From the NCBI GenBank assembly GCA_900542835.1, contig UQPB01000016.1, positions 4,904 to 68,903 of the forward strand: a stretch of DNA of 64,000 nt, written 5' to 3'. Position 1 is the stretch's first letter. Each line of letters opens with the position of its first letter. Source of the DNA: an uncultured Pelosinus sp. (GTDB lineage: Bacteria; Bacillota; Negativicutes; Sporomusales; Acetonemataceae). Made by a program: the position numbers and the translations under genes. Shown piece after piece: positions 17,490 to 26,243 of the stretch. Below the pieces are notes generated by a model, which worked only from the letters and a program-made list of their open reading frames with translations, did not search any database and was not told the origin of the DNA.

Positions 17490-17518
17490 ATCGTATCACG
17501 CAGCCGGATAAAAGTCAA
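17490..17518 (-). promoter_or_regulatory. rnpB promoter
   Basis: On the minus strand TTGACT (17513-17518) and TACGAT (17490-17495) lie 17 nt apart. The predicted start, near 17483, is a few bases before the P1 helix. Confidence 0.8.
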
Positions 17519-17555
17519 ATCTACAATAAATCTACTAATATTATTGCATACTATA

Positions 17556-17584
17556 TTGACAAAATCGCATGATGATGATAGGTT
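17556..17584 (+). promoter_or_regulatory. possible prfC promoter
   Basis: TTGACA (17556-17561) is followed after 17 nt by TAGGTT (17579-17584). The -35 is perfect and the -10 weak. It lies 32 nt before the prfC ATG and back to back with the rnpB promoter. Confidence 0.5.
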
Positions 17585-17615
17585 AGCTTTCGTATATTAC
17601 TATTGGAGGCGAATT

Positions 17616-19223
17616 ATGCCAGCTACATCAGAATTGGCGGCGGCGGTAGAAAAACGCCGCACCTTTGCCATTATATCACATCCCGATGCCGGTAAAACCA
17701 CGCTTACCGAAAAACTCCTGTTATACGGAGGCGCCATCCGCCTCGCCGGATCGGTAAAAGCGCGCAAAGCGCAAAAACACGCGGTATCTGACTGGATGGA
17801 AATCGAAAAACAAAGAGGCATTTCCGTAACATCCAGCGTATTGCAGTTCGATTATCAAGGCTTCCGGATCAACATTCTGGATACGCCCGGCCACCAGGAC
17901 TTCAGCGAAGACACCTACCGCACGTTAATGGCGGCCGACAGCGCTGTCATGCTGATCGACGTTGCCAAGGGCGTGGAAGCACAGACAAAGAAGCTGTTTC
18001 ACGTCTGCAAGCAGCGGGGAATTCCGATTTTTACATTTGTCAACAAGCTTGACCGCTTCGGTAAAAGCCCGTTTGAATTAATGGAAGAAATCGAACAGGT
18101 CCTGGGAATCCGCGCCTATCCCATGAACTGGCCAATCGGCATTGACGGCAACTACAGCGGCGTCTATAATCGCGAATTATCCCAAATCGAACTGTTCGAT
18201 ACCGATGGCGCACACGGACAGAGAATCATGCCGTCCACGGTCGGCAGCGTCAATGATCCCGCTTTTGCCGAAATCATCGGCAGGGAGGTCCACCAGTCGT
18301 TAATTGATGATATTGAATTATTAGATGCGGCCGGCGATGCGTTTGATTTTGCCAAAGTCAAACGCAGCGAGCTGACGCCAATGTTTTTTGGCAGCGCGAT
18401 GACCAATTTTGGCGTAAGGCCGTTTCTGGAATCGTTTTTAAAGCTGGCTCCCGCCCCTTGCACCCGACAGTCTAGCGACGGCCCCGTCGAACCAGCAGCC
18501 AGTGAGTTTTCAGCCTTTGTATTTAAAATTCAGGCCAATATGAATCCGGCCCACCGCGACCGCATCGCTTTTATCCGGATCTGTTCAGGCAAGTTCAGCC
18601 GCGGCATGACCGTACAGCATATGCAGACAGGCAAAGCGGTTAAACTCTCCCAGCCGCAGCAGTTTCTGGCGCAAGACCGGATTATTGTCGATGAAGCTTA
18701 CCCCGGCGACATTATCGGCTTATTCGATCCCGGCCTCTTTGGCATTGGTGATACCTTATGCGACAACAGCCGCAGATTCCAGTTTGAGGACTTCCCGATA
18801 TTCCCGCCGGAACAATTCGCCAAGGTCCAGGCCAAAGATACCATGAAACGCAAACAGTTTATCAAGGGGATGGAGCAGCTGGCTCAGGAAGGCGCTATCC
18901 AGGTGTTTCGCCAGCCTGATATTCCCGGTGAATTCTTTATTGTCGGCGTGGTTGGCGCATTGCAGTTTGAAGTGCTCGAATACCGGCTGAAAAACGAATA
19001 CGGCGCCGATATCAGCATGCTGATGCTGCCGTTCGGGTTAGCCCGCTGGATTGACGGCAATGAGATGAACAAACCGATTAAAGGCCTGGAAAAAAGCGCC
19101 ATTGTACTCGACCGCAACGATCTGGCGGTCGGCCTGTTCACAACCGAATGGTCGCTGCGCTGGGTTAGAGAACAAAATTCCACCCTGCGCTTTGTCGCTT
19201 CACCGGCTGACCTGAAGCGATAA
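17616..19223 (+). CDS. prfC: peptide chain release factor 3
   Basis: 535 residues from the ATG at 17616, preceded by TTGGAGG; an upstream in-frame extension lacks a ribosome site. It is an RF3 GTPase: P-loop HPDAGKTT (22-29), switch II DTPGHQDF with its catalytic His93, and the NKLD motif. The C-terminal domains match RF3 rather than EF-G (LGALQFEVLEYRLKNEY type segment). It removes RF1/RF2 from the ribosome after termination. It is transcribed away from rnpB. Confidence 0.95.
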   Translation: MPATSELAAAVEKRRTFAIISHPDAGKTTLTEKLLLYGGAIRLAGSVKARKAQKHAVSDWMEIEKQRGISVTSSVLQFDYQGFRINILDTPGHQDFSEDTYRTLMAADSAVMLIDVAKGVEAQTKKLFHVCKQRGIPIFTFVNKLDRFGKSPFELMEEIEQVLGIRAYPMNWPIGIDGNYSGVYNRELSQIELFDTDGAHGQRIMPSTVGSVNDPAFAEIIGREVHQSLIDDIELLDAAGDAFDFAKVKRSELTPMFFGSAMTNFGVRPFLESFLKLAPAPCTRQSSDGPVEPAASEFSAFVFKIQANMNPAHRDRIAFIRICSGKFSRGMTVQHMQTGKAVKLSQPQQFLAQDRIIVDEAYPGDIIGLFDPGLFGIGDTLCDNSRRFQFEDFPIFPPEQFAKVQAKDTMKRKQFIKGMEQLAQEGAIQVFRQPDIPGEFFIVGVVGALQFEVLEYRLKNEYGADISMLMLPFGLARWIDGNEMNKPIKGLEKSAIVLDRNDLAVGLFTTEWSLRWVREQNSTLRFVASPADLKR

Positions 19224-19326
19224 ACAAGCGGTTGGTCCCCAGCCCATTTCAATGCCAGCAATGGAAATATTCGCTTGCTATTGAAATCGTCCGCTCCGAC
19301 CATACTAGATTCGGAGGTGAAATACC

Positions 19327-19452
19327 ATGAGCAAAGAAAACTGCGAGCAGCGTCAGAACAAGAATCAAAAGAACCTTGAGTTTGCCAACGAGCTTTGTAA
19401 TGTTAAAAAAGAAAACCGTTCGGCAAAAAACTGCGATACCTGCAAACGGTAA
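19327..19452 (+). CDS. small Cys-containing protein, 41 aa, unknown
   Basis: An ATG 7-8 nt after CGGAGGTG opens a 41-residue frame, MSKENCEQRQ...CDTCKR, ending before a strong terminator. It is very polar and basic, with Cys at 6, 24, 36 and 39; the last two form a CxxC, so metal or disulfide binding is conceivable. It lies about 100 nt after prfC on the same strand and may share its transcript. I do not recognise the family. The good ribosome site and the terminator make it a likely real gene. Confidence 0.6.
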   Translation: MSKENCEQRQNKNQKNLEFANELCNVKKENRSAKNCDTCKR

Positions 19453-19475
19453 CTGCCCTGAAGCTATTTCCTCCA

Positions 19476-19513
19476 AAAAGACAGCGGCCAGAAGAAATGG
19501 CCGCTGTCTTTCA
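19476..19513 (+). terminator. terminator, probably bidirectional
   Basis: AAAGACAGCGGCCA pairs with TGGCCGCTGTCTTT around a 7-nt loop, ending in T residues on the plus strand and A-rich on the other. It closes the plus-strand prfC unit and lies 22 nt after the end of the minus-strand acetyltransferase gene. Confidence 0.85.
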
Positions 19514-19534
19514 TTCTGCTGAAATTAATCAATG

Positions 19535-20011
19535 TTACCCTTGCGTTGCTGCCGGCTCACGCCCATTCAAATCCAGCGTTAAAATCAGCCGGTGTTCGCC
19601 CGGCCCATATTCATTTTCGCGGTAACCGCTGCGGCTAAAGCCAAGCTTGCTTTCATATAGTGCCAGAGCAGCAGCGTTTTCCGGTGCTACCGTTAACTCA
19701 ACATAACGCAAGGACTGCCGCTGCAGCAGCCGGAAACTCTCCCGCAGCAGCGCGTAGGCAATCCCCTGCCCCCGCCAGTGTTCGTCAACTGCCACGCCAA
19801 CCATATAGGCGGTATCCCGCTGCTCCCAGTCAAGCATGTATTGAACCGAGGCGGCAATAACCCCGTCCTGACGGAAGATAAACACCCGGCCATGACGAAT
19901 CAGCGGCGCCAGGTGCCAGACCGAAAGCCCGCCCGCTCCGAAAGCGGCGGCATCGATCGCCGCTAAACGCTCCATAACCGCCGGATCAACCCGGCACAGT
20001 TGCTCAATCAT
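19535..20011 (-). CDS. GNAT N-acetyltransferase (RimI-like)
   Basis: 158 residues from the ATG at 20011, which follows AGGAGG; the start overlaps the end of the racemase gene by 8 bp. The acetyl-CoA signature is VAVDEHWRGQGIAYALL, followed by YVELTVAPENAAALALYESK and the GFSRSGYRENEYGPGEHRL end typical of RimI-like enzymes. The substrate is unknown; ribosomal protein or small-molecule amines are possible. Coupling to the racemase suggests the two work on related amino compounds, but this is inference. Confidence 0.82.
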   Translation of the reverse strand: MIEQLCRVDPAVMERLAAIDAAAFGAGGLSVWHLAPLIRHGRVFIFRQDGVIAASVQYMLDWEQRDTAYMVGVAVDEHWRGQGIAYALLRESFRLLQRQSLRYVELTVAPENAAALALYESKLGFSRSGYRENEYGPGEHRLILTLDLNGREPAATQG

Positions 20012-21083
20012 TGCAGCCTCCTGAAAACACTTTGGCGATATAACGCGACTGACAGGCGGATAGCAGCCCCGCATAAGTCAGCGTAAAGCCGATTCCATCC
20101 CCCACCCGGATATCGCGTTCACAGTCGCTTACATCCAGAATCAGATGATCACTGGAAGCGCCGAGAACGGCAATGCCAGCCAGCAGCGGTTTGATCTCCT
20201 CAATATTGACGTCTTGCCGTCCGAGCGCCACAATGGCACGCCTGCGATTACCCCGGTCAATGAAGCGGGGAATATTGCCAAAAGCATCCCTGCCGATTTC
20301 CCCCTCCGGCAACGACGGTTTATCCTTCAGCTCGATAATTTCGGCCTGCAGGCAAAACGCATCCTGCTGCAGACCGGGGACAGCTCGCTGATGAGTGGTG
20401 TCCGTTCCTAAAAAAATCGCCTCACCGATTCGCAGCTGATTGATGCCCGCTGGCAGCAGTCCCTGTTCAAGCAGCTGCAAACTGGAGGTTCCGCCGCCGG
20501 ATACCACATCAAGCTTCCGGTCAAGCCGATCTTCGATCAACCGCGTCAGCCTGACCAGCAGCCCCAGATTATCACAGCTTGGCAGCACACCGCCAAAGCA
20601 GCCCATATTTGTACCGATTCCGGACAAATGCACTCCCGGAATCGCAGCGACAGCCGCTGCCGCCCGCAAAGCATTTTCCGCCAGCACCCCCTCACGCCGA
20701 TCGCCGACGTCAATCATCAAAATTACCTGGTGCACCCTGCCCCTGTTGCGGGCCGCGTCGGCCAGTGCCTGAATCACGCTAAGCTCGGAGTTAACACTGG
20801 CATCGGTATAGCGGATAACGCTATGCACGTCACTCAAGGTCGGTATGCGCAGCAAAGTAATCGGCAGATGCACCCCGTTATCACGCATTTCAATGATATT
20901 CTCCAGACGCGAGTCAGCCAGGCCGGCAACACCGGCGTCAGCTACCGCCCGGACAATCGGGGCGATGGCGGTAACCCCCTTGGTCACGCCCAGAACGGCA
21001 ATCGAGCGTTCGCGGCAACGTTCGACCACAGTCGCAGCGTTCAACCTGATTTTACCCAAATCAACCTGTAAAGACGCGCTCAC
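20004..21083 (-). CDS. PLP-dependent alanine/ornithine racemase-family protein
   Basis: 359 residues from a GTG at 21083 with GAGGAGGG about 10 nt before it. It is a fold type III PLP enzyme with the Schiff-base lysine in GVTKGV (about residue 34), MIDVGDRREG, GIGTNMGC and VSGGGTSS. This set matches the ornithine racemase (Orr)/YhfX branch rather than Alr, which is longer and has a different C-terminal domain. It should interconvert L and D forms of a basic or neutral amino acid. No ornithine aminomutase genes are adjacent, so the exact substrate is open. Confidence 0.82.
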   Translation of the reverse strand: MSASLQVDLGKIRLNAATVVERCRERSIAVLGVTKGVTAIAPIVRAVADAGVAGLADSRLENIIEMRDNGVHLPITLLRIPTLSDVHSVIRYTDASVNSELSVIQALADAARNRGRVHQVILMIDVGDRREGVLAENALRAAAAVAAIPGVHLSGIGTNMGCFGGVLPSCDNLGLLVRLTRLIEDRLDRKLDVVSGGGTSSLQLLEQGLLPAGINQLRIGEAIFLGTDTTHQRAVPGLQQDAFCLQAEIIELKDKPSLPEGEIGRDAFGNIPRFIDRGNRRRAIVALGRQDVNIEEIKPLLAGIAVLGASSDHLILDVSDCERDIRVGDGIGFTLTYAGLLSACQSRYIAKVFSGGCND

Positions 21084-21172
21084 GCATATTCCACCCTCCT
21101 CTGAACGGTAAATGCGCCGCCGTCTTAGTCTGCCCGGATTCAACCGTCTTTCATCATTCTATCTGCGCAATT

Positions 21173-22201
21173 TCACGAACACATTTCAATAACAATACGC
21201 TCCAGGACAACATTGCCGGCACGCCCGGTTTTAATCGCCCGGTCAGCGTCGGAGATCATGAGTAAAATTCGTTTCAATCCCGCCGGGCTGAACCGCCTCG
21301 CCTGCCCCAGCATTTTTTCGGCTATAAACGGGTGCAGGCTTAGCGTCTTGGCAATGTCGCGGGCGGAGCTGCCCTGTCCTGCCAGTTCTTTTGTATACAG
21401 CAGTGCGCGAACCTGTCTGGCGATCAGCATCAACAACCGCATCGGCGGCTCGCCAACCCCCAGCTGGTCATCCAGCAAACGCAAGGCCAGCCTGCTGTCC
21501 TTCTGGCTCATCGCGTCAATCATTGCAAAAATATTTACTTCCGGAATACCCGCCAGGGTTGCCTTGACGTCAGCCTCGTCAATACGCTGCCGGCTGCCGC
21601 TGTGTAGAAGGATTTTGTCAATTTCGTTCTCCAGAAAACCCACCGACAGCTGCGGCATAAAGGAAATGCCGGTCAGTAAGTAGGTTAACGCTTCCGGCGC
21701 TATCGTTTTCTGCGCCTGCCTGAACCGTTCAAGAATCCAATCGCGGGCCTCGCGCGCTTTCAGCGGCAAAAGCTCAACAATAACACCGGCCTTTTCCACC
21801 GTTTTATACAGTTTACGGCGTTTATCGACTTTTTCGCCTGCCAGCAGCAGAATATGCGTATCCGGACCGATATCCTGCAAACTCGCCAGCAGCCTGGCAT
21901 CCGCTTTATCGTCACTATCGGCATCGCTGTTTTTGGCGGCGCGGAACAGCTTCGTGTCACGAACGATCACAACATGCCTGCCGCCGAAGAAAGGCGTGGT
22001 TTCAATGGCCTGCAGCAACTGCGGCACAGGCGGGTCCTGCTCAAAAATCGTCAGACCCATGTCCCGCTCATCAGGCGGCAAAGCGGCGTCAATCAGCGCC
22101 TGCTCGACCTGGCGTGCGTAATAACGCTCTTCACCATATAACAGATAAACGGCAGCAAGGTCGCCCTTGCGGATTAATTGCAAGACTTCACGAATTGTCA
22201 T
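21173..22201 (-). CDS. holA: DNA polymerase III delta subunit
   Basis: 342 residues from the ATG at 22201 (GGAGG seven nt before). YLLYGEERYY replaces the usual nucleotide loop, and the LPLKARE, FLENEIDKIL and IFAMIDAMSQKD segments are those of HolA. The delta subunit opens the sliding clamp inside the clamp loader. In many Bacillota, holA follows comEC, as here (111 nt downstream). Confidence 0.93.
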   Translation of the reverse strand: MTIREVLQLIRKGDLAAVYLLYGEERYYARQVEQALIDAALPPDERDMGLTIFEQDPPVPQLLQAIETTPFFGGRHVVIVRDTKLFRAAKNSDADSDDKADARLLASLQDIGPDTHILLLAGEKVDKRRKLYKTVEKAGVIVELLPLKAREARDWILERFRQAQKTIAPEALTYLLTGISFMPQLSVGFLENEIDKILLHSGSRQRIDEADVKATLAGIPEVNIFAMIDAMSQKDSRLALRLLDDQLGVGEPPMRLLMLIARQVRALLYTKELAGQGSSARDIAKTLSLHPFIAEKMLGQARRFSPAGLKRILLMISDADRAIKTGRAGNVVLERIVIEMCS

Positions 22202-22312
22202 TATTTTTCCTCCGCCGATTGATAGGTAATCGCTGATTAGAGAAACGGGGCAGCCCAACGAGCGATTTTTTTGACTGGCGCAGAAAAGCTCCGCCCGGCT
22301 GCGCTGGATGAA

Positions 22313-24637
22313 TTAATCAGTACTTACATAGGAACTGGCCGTTAACCGCCGGCCATCACTGGAAAATACGATCGCGCCATGCCGGTCCGTACGGAACAGC
22401 TTGCGGCCACCGCTGCCCAGCCGCGCCAGCGTGTCAGGATGAGGATGGCCATAACGATTGCCGGCGCCCACCGAAATGACCGCGTAATCCGGCCGCGTGG
22501 CTGCCAGAAAGGCCTGACCGGAAGAGGCTTTAGCCCCGTGATGTCCGACCTTCAGCACCGTCTGCGGGCCGATCCCCTGTGACAGCAGCGCCTGCTCGCC
22601 CTCTCCCTCCAGATCGCCTGTAATCAAAAAGCGATGCGAACCATAACCTACCTCAACCACACAGCTATTTTCATTGCCGGTGCGTTCGTGCTGCTCAAGC
22701 GGGCGCCAAAGGGAAAACCGTACGCCATCAATCAGAATTGACTGACCGGAATACGCGGGAATCGGCGGCAGGGGGCGGCTGCGGTTAAGGGCTTGAACCG
22801 CAGCCGTATGTTCGCCCGGGGGGATAATCACTTGCGAGACAGGAACAGCCGCCGCGACCGCGGCTGCGCCGCCGGCATGATCCTGATGCCCGTGTGTCAT
22901 AATCATATAGTCAAGCCGCCTAATATTCAGCCGTCGCAGGTACGGATAGACAACCCGTTCGCCAACATCAAAACCGCTGCTGCCGCCGGCGTCAATCAAC
23001 ACGGCCCGGCCCCGCGGCGTTACAACCAGGGCCGCGTCGCCCTGACCAACATCAATAAAGTGAACCGTCAATGGCTGCGGCCAGACGGCGGCGACCGCCA
23101 GCGCCATGGCGGCCAACACCGCGGCGGCAGCCGCCTGCACCCGGTAACGTCGCCATAATACAGCCGGAGCCGGCCACCAGCGGGCATACCCGTACAGCCA
23201 CAATAGCCCCCCATAGTAAGTGGCAGCCATCCAGGGGTCAAGCGGAGGCAGATAGACCGCCAGCGGCTGCAGTGCCAGCGCTGAATTGATATGGGTAGCA
23301 GCGCTTAACAGCAGGCTGCAGCTAACCAGCAGGGCTTTGCCAACAATAGGCAGGAACAGCGCACTAATCCCTCCAGCCAATCCCATTACAACCGTCAGTT
23401 CAATCGCCGGTACCACCAGCAAATTGGCGGCAAACGACATCAGCGGCAGGTTGTTGAAATAGCAGGCCATTACCGGCAAAGCCCCCAGTTGCGCGGCTGC
23501 GGTGGCGGCGAGGGGCCTGCTCAGCCAAGCAGGCATAAACGCCAGCAGGGCCTGCGTTTTTGTGTACAGCAATACCAACCCGGCGGCAGCGCTGAACGAA
23601 AGCTGGAAACTGATATCTGCCAGCAAACCCGGCTGCCATAACAACATAGCGCCAGCTGTCAGAACCAGTGCGTTCAATGCCTCCCGTTCACGGCCCCAGA
23701 CCGCGGCCAGCAGCGCAATCGTTCCCATAGCTGCTGAACGGACAACCGGCGGCGACCAACCGGCCAGGGATGCATAAAACAAAATTGCAGCGACGGCTGC
23801 CAGTGCCGTCGGCCGCGGCCGCAGTCCCGCGACTGCCGCCAGCCAATAGACCGCTCCGGCAACCAGGGCAATATGTGACCCCGATACAGATAAAATATGG
23901 ACAATACCGGTTGCCGCGAATTCCTGGACCGTAACGGCGGGAATTCCACTGTAGCCGCCAAACAACGCTCCTGTCAATACCGCGGCATCATGCGGGGGCA
24001 TGACCGCCTGCATCGCCGCAGTCATCGCCGACCGCAACCGCAGCAGGGCTCCCTGCCAGCCAGCTTCGCTGCGGCCGGCATAGCGCGGTTCGCCGCCGGC
24101 TGCCAGCCGGGCGGTAAAGCCCTGCCGCCGCCAGGCTGCCACCTGGTCGACAGCACCGGGGTTCTGATAGCCATGCAGCGGCTTTAGCTCGCCGGCGACA
24201 ACAAGGTGTGAGCCGTACGGATAAACAGGACTCCCGGTTTTTTGACGAATTGAGGTAAAAACTTTACCGGTCGCCGGCCGCGGCTGGCCGGCCGATCCTG
24301 CCACCGCCGCTACCCGCAGCCGGTAGCGGGCGACTACCGTCGCTTCGTCCAGACGCAATACCGTCGCCGGTCCTTCCGTTATCCCGTAAAGCGTTACGGA
24401 CTGGCCGGTAAAATGGCTGACATCGTCGCCTGCCACAACTTGCTCCTGCAGCCCCCTGCCCCAACCGGTAAAAAAGCAAACAAGCAATAACAGCCAAACC
24501 AGCCGCCTTTGCCTTAACCAGACAGCGGCCAGCAGACAGACACCCGCAGCAGCAAGCGGAACAACGGAGGATATGGCTGCCGCGCCGGCGGCCCAAATCC
24601 CGGCTGCCAGCGACAGCACAGGCGCGGCCAGATGCAT
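22313..24637 (-). CDS. comEC: DNA uptake channel ComEC/Rec2
   Basis: 774 residues from the ATG at 24637, chosen because AGGTGA stands before it; a GTG three codons upstream has no such site. It has an N-terminal membrane pair and OB-like DUF4131 domain, a central competence domain of many helices (HILSVSGSHIALVAG, SPPVVRSAAMG), and a C-terminal metallo-beta-lactamase-type domain with HFIDVGQGDA and THGHQDHAGG. It forms the membrane channel for single-stranded DNA in transformation. Its upstream gap holds a 154-bp inverted-repeat element that ends just before the ribosome site. Confidence 0.95.
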   Translation of the reverse strand: MHLAAPVLSLAAGIWAAGAAAISSVVPLAAAGVCLLAAVWLRQRRLVWLLLLVCFFTGWGRGLQEQVVAGDDVSHFTGQSVTLYGITEGPATVLRLDEATVVARYRLRVAAVAGSAGQPRPATGKVFTSIRQKTGSPVYPYGSHLVVAGELKPLHGYQNPGAVDQVAAWRRQGFTARLAAGGEPRYAGRSEAGWQGALLRLRSAMTAAMQAVMPPHDAAVLTGALFGGYSGIPAVTVQEFAATGIVHILSVSGSHIALVAGAVYWLAAVAGLRPRPTALAAVAAILFYASLAGWSPPVVRSAAMGTIALLAAVWGREREALNALVLTAGAMLLWQPGLLADISFQLSFSAAAGLVLLYTKTQALLAFMPAWLSRPLAATAAAQLGALPVMACYFNNLPLMSFAANLLVVPAIELTVVMGLAGGISALFLPIVGKALLVSCSLLLSAATHINSALALQPLAVYLPPLDPWMAATYYGGLLWLYGYARWWPAPAVLWRRYRVQAAAAAVLAAMALAVAAVWPQPLTVHFIDVGQGDAALVVTPRGRAVLIDAGGSSGFDVGERVVYPYLRRLNIRRLDYMIMTHGHQDHAGGAAAVAAAVPVSQVIIPPGEHTAAVQALNRSRPLPPIPAYSGQSILIDGVRFSLWRPLEQHERTGNENSCVVEVGYGSHRFLITGDLEGEGEQALLSQGIGPQTVLKVGHHGAKASSGQAFLAATRPDYAVISVGAGNRYGHPHPDTLARLGSGGRKLFRTDRHGAIVFSSDGRRLTASSYVSTD

Positions 24638-24650
24638 AATTCTCACCTAT

Positions 24651-24804
24651 GTAACCACTGGTTAATTCACACAGCGCAGGCTGATTTTTTCCGCCTGACG
24701 GCATCAGACAGCCCTTGTAAGAGCCCGCTATTCCTGTGGTCTGGCTTCCTTGCCAGGCAAAAAATCTCCCGCCAGCTTGACGACTTTCTTTAAGCAGCGG
24801 TTAC
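24651..24804. repeat. MITE-like element A with terminal inverted repeats
   Basis: The ends GTAACCACTG and CAGCGGTTAC are inverted repeats with one mismatch, 154 bp apart. The interior shares CGCTGTGTGAATTAACCAGTGG, read in two shorter blocks, and CTGGCAAGG plus CAGGAATAGC with element B at 47699-47850. It fills the whole gap between the MFS gene, whose TAA stop lies in the end repeat, and the comEC ribosome site. It codes for nothing obvious. Non-autonomous transposable element or a repeated RNA structure are the two readings. Confidence 0.75.
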
Positions 24805-26015
24805 CGATGGCAGGATAATGAGTTGCGTTCGGCAGGACTGACGGGGCAAACCATTTTATAAACCCAGACCGCATTTAGCAGCAGCAAGCCGCTGGTCAGA
24901 TAAAACACGTAATGGATCCCCAGCCAGGCCGCCACTGTGCCGCCCAGCAGCGCACCGGCAAACGAGCCAATAAACTGGGCTGACTGATTATAGCCGTAAA
25001 TCCGGCCGGCAAATTCATCAGGCGTCAGCTGCCGGACCAAGCTGTTGATAGAAGGCAGCAGCCCCGCCGTTGCAATTCCCAGCAAAAACCGCAGCCCCAT
25101 CAGCTGCCAGGGATTATCAACAATCGCCTGGGGAATAAACAGCAGCGCCGCGGCCAGCAAGGCGGCCGGCATAATTTTTTGCGGCCCGATGCGATCCGCA
25201 AGCCGGCCCAACCTGGGAGCGGCCAGGATACTGGCCAGCCCCGAGGCGGAAAAAATCATCCCCGACATCAAAGCAACATCGGTGCCGGTTGCCGGCAGCT
25301 GATCAACATAGACGGTGATAATCGGCTGGATCGACATCAGTCCCATTTGCATAACCAGAGTCGTGACAAACATCGCGGCTGTGACCTGCGGCTGCGGCAG
25401 CCGCTGCCACAGCTCAGACAGATTCAGCGTCGGCCGGTCCGAAGCGGTAAATTGCTCCTGGACAAAAAACAGTGACGCGAAAAAGGCGATCAGCAATAAA
25501 ACGCCAATAGCGATAAAATTGCTGCGGATGCCGGCAATTGCAGCCAGATAACCGCCAAAAAGCGGCCCCAGCAGCATACCGGCGACGGCGCCGGTTGACA
25601 GTGTGCCCAAAGCCCAGCCGGCCTGCTCCCGTGGCGTCTGCGTCGCGATCAGGGTAATTGCCCCTGAATAAAAGCCTGATATCGTTCCCTGCAGCAGGCG
25701 CAGCCCTACCAGTTGATACACATTCTGCACAAACGCCATCGCGGTAATGACAATGGCCATACCCAGACTTGCCCGCAGCAGCATTGGCTTTCTGCCGTAT
25801 TTATCGGCGGCTCTGCCCCATAGAGGCGCAAACGCCGCCATGCAGATAAAGGTGACGCCATAGCTGATTCCGGCCCACTGTTCAATCTCCGGCAGGGAAA
25901 ATTCGCCCAGCTGGCCGATATAAAGCGGTAAAACCGGCGCTAGCTGACTGACTCCTGCCGAGGTTGCCAGCACGCCAAACCAACAGACATATAAGTTTCG
26001 CTTCCAGATCTCCAC
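24801..26015 (-). CDS. MFS multidrug-type efflux transporter
   Basis: 404 residues from a GTG at 26015, preceded by GAGGG at 7 nt and giving the VEIWKRNLYV start usual in this family. It has 12 membrane segments in two halves. The loop 2-3 motif is GRAADKYGRKPM and its counterpart in the second half GRLADRIGPQK, both drug:proton antiporter signatures; the closest type is MdtG/YttB. It probably exports drugs or a metabolite. Its TAA stop lies inside the terminal repeat of element A. The gene and the divergent dehydrogenase break up the usual comEA-comEC order. Confidence 0.85.
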   Translation of the reverse strand: MEIWKRNLYVCWFGVLATSAGVSQLAPVLPLYIGQLGEFSLPEIEQWAGISYGVTFICMAAFAPLWGRAADKYGRKPMLLRASLGMAIVITAMAFVQNVYQLVGLRLLQGTISGFYSGAITLIATQTPREQAGWALGTLSTGAVAGMLLGPLFGGYLAAIAGIRSNFIAIGVLLLIAFFASLFFVQEQFTASDRPTLNLSELWQRLPQPQVTAAMFVTTLVMQMGLMSIQPIITVYVDQLPATGTDVALMSGMIFSASGLASILAAPRLGRLADRIGPQKIMPAALLAAALLFIPQAIVDNPWQLMGLRFLLGIATAGLLPSINSLVRQLTPDEFAGRIYGYNQSAQFIGSFAGALLGGTVAAWLGIHYVFYLTSGLLLLNAVWVYKMVCPVSPAERNSLSCHR

Positions 26016-26181
26016 GATGATCCCTCGCATTGCGGGCAAATAACAAACCCTGTATCCGATTGCGTATACAACTATAATACCGCGAAACCACCCTAAATGC
26101 TATACACAAGATAGCATAACATAGGACAATCGCAATTGTTGGATCGACCGGCAGCTTGCCCTGACCTGCCGCTGCGGGTTG

Positions 26182-26210
26182 TTGACAAGGAACGGCCGGC
26201 AGACTATACT
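26182..26210 (+). promoter_or_regulatory. promoter of the 2-hydroxyacid dehydrogenase gene
   Basis: TTGACA (26182-26187) and TATACT (26205-26210) are 17 nt apart, a near-perfect sigma-A site, 33 nt before the gene. On the other strand of this gap GTTGTATACGCAA gives one good half of a GntR-type operator, too weak to call. Confidence 0.85.
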
Positions 26211-26243
26211 CAAACGTGACAGTAAACAGTTGGAGGTTAGCGT

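Noticed and set aside
24264..24704. Minus-strand frame of 146 codons near comEC
   Set aside because: Overlaps the comEC N-terminus in another frame and runs into element A; no ribosome site.
26041..26243. Second GntR-type operator in the MFS-dehydrogenase gap
   Set aside because: Only one half (TTGTATAC) fits; the right half deviates, and the match may be chance.
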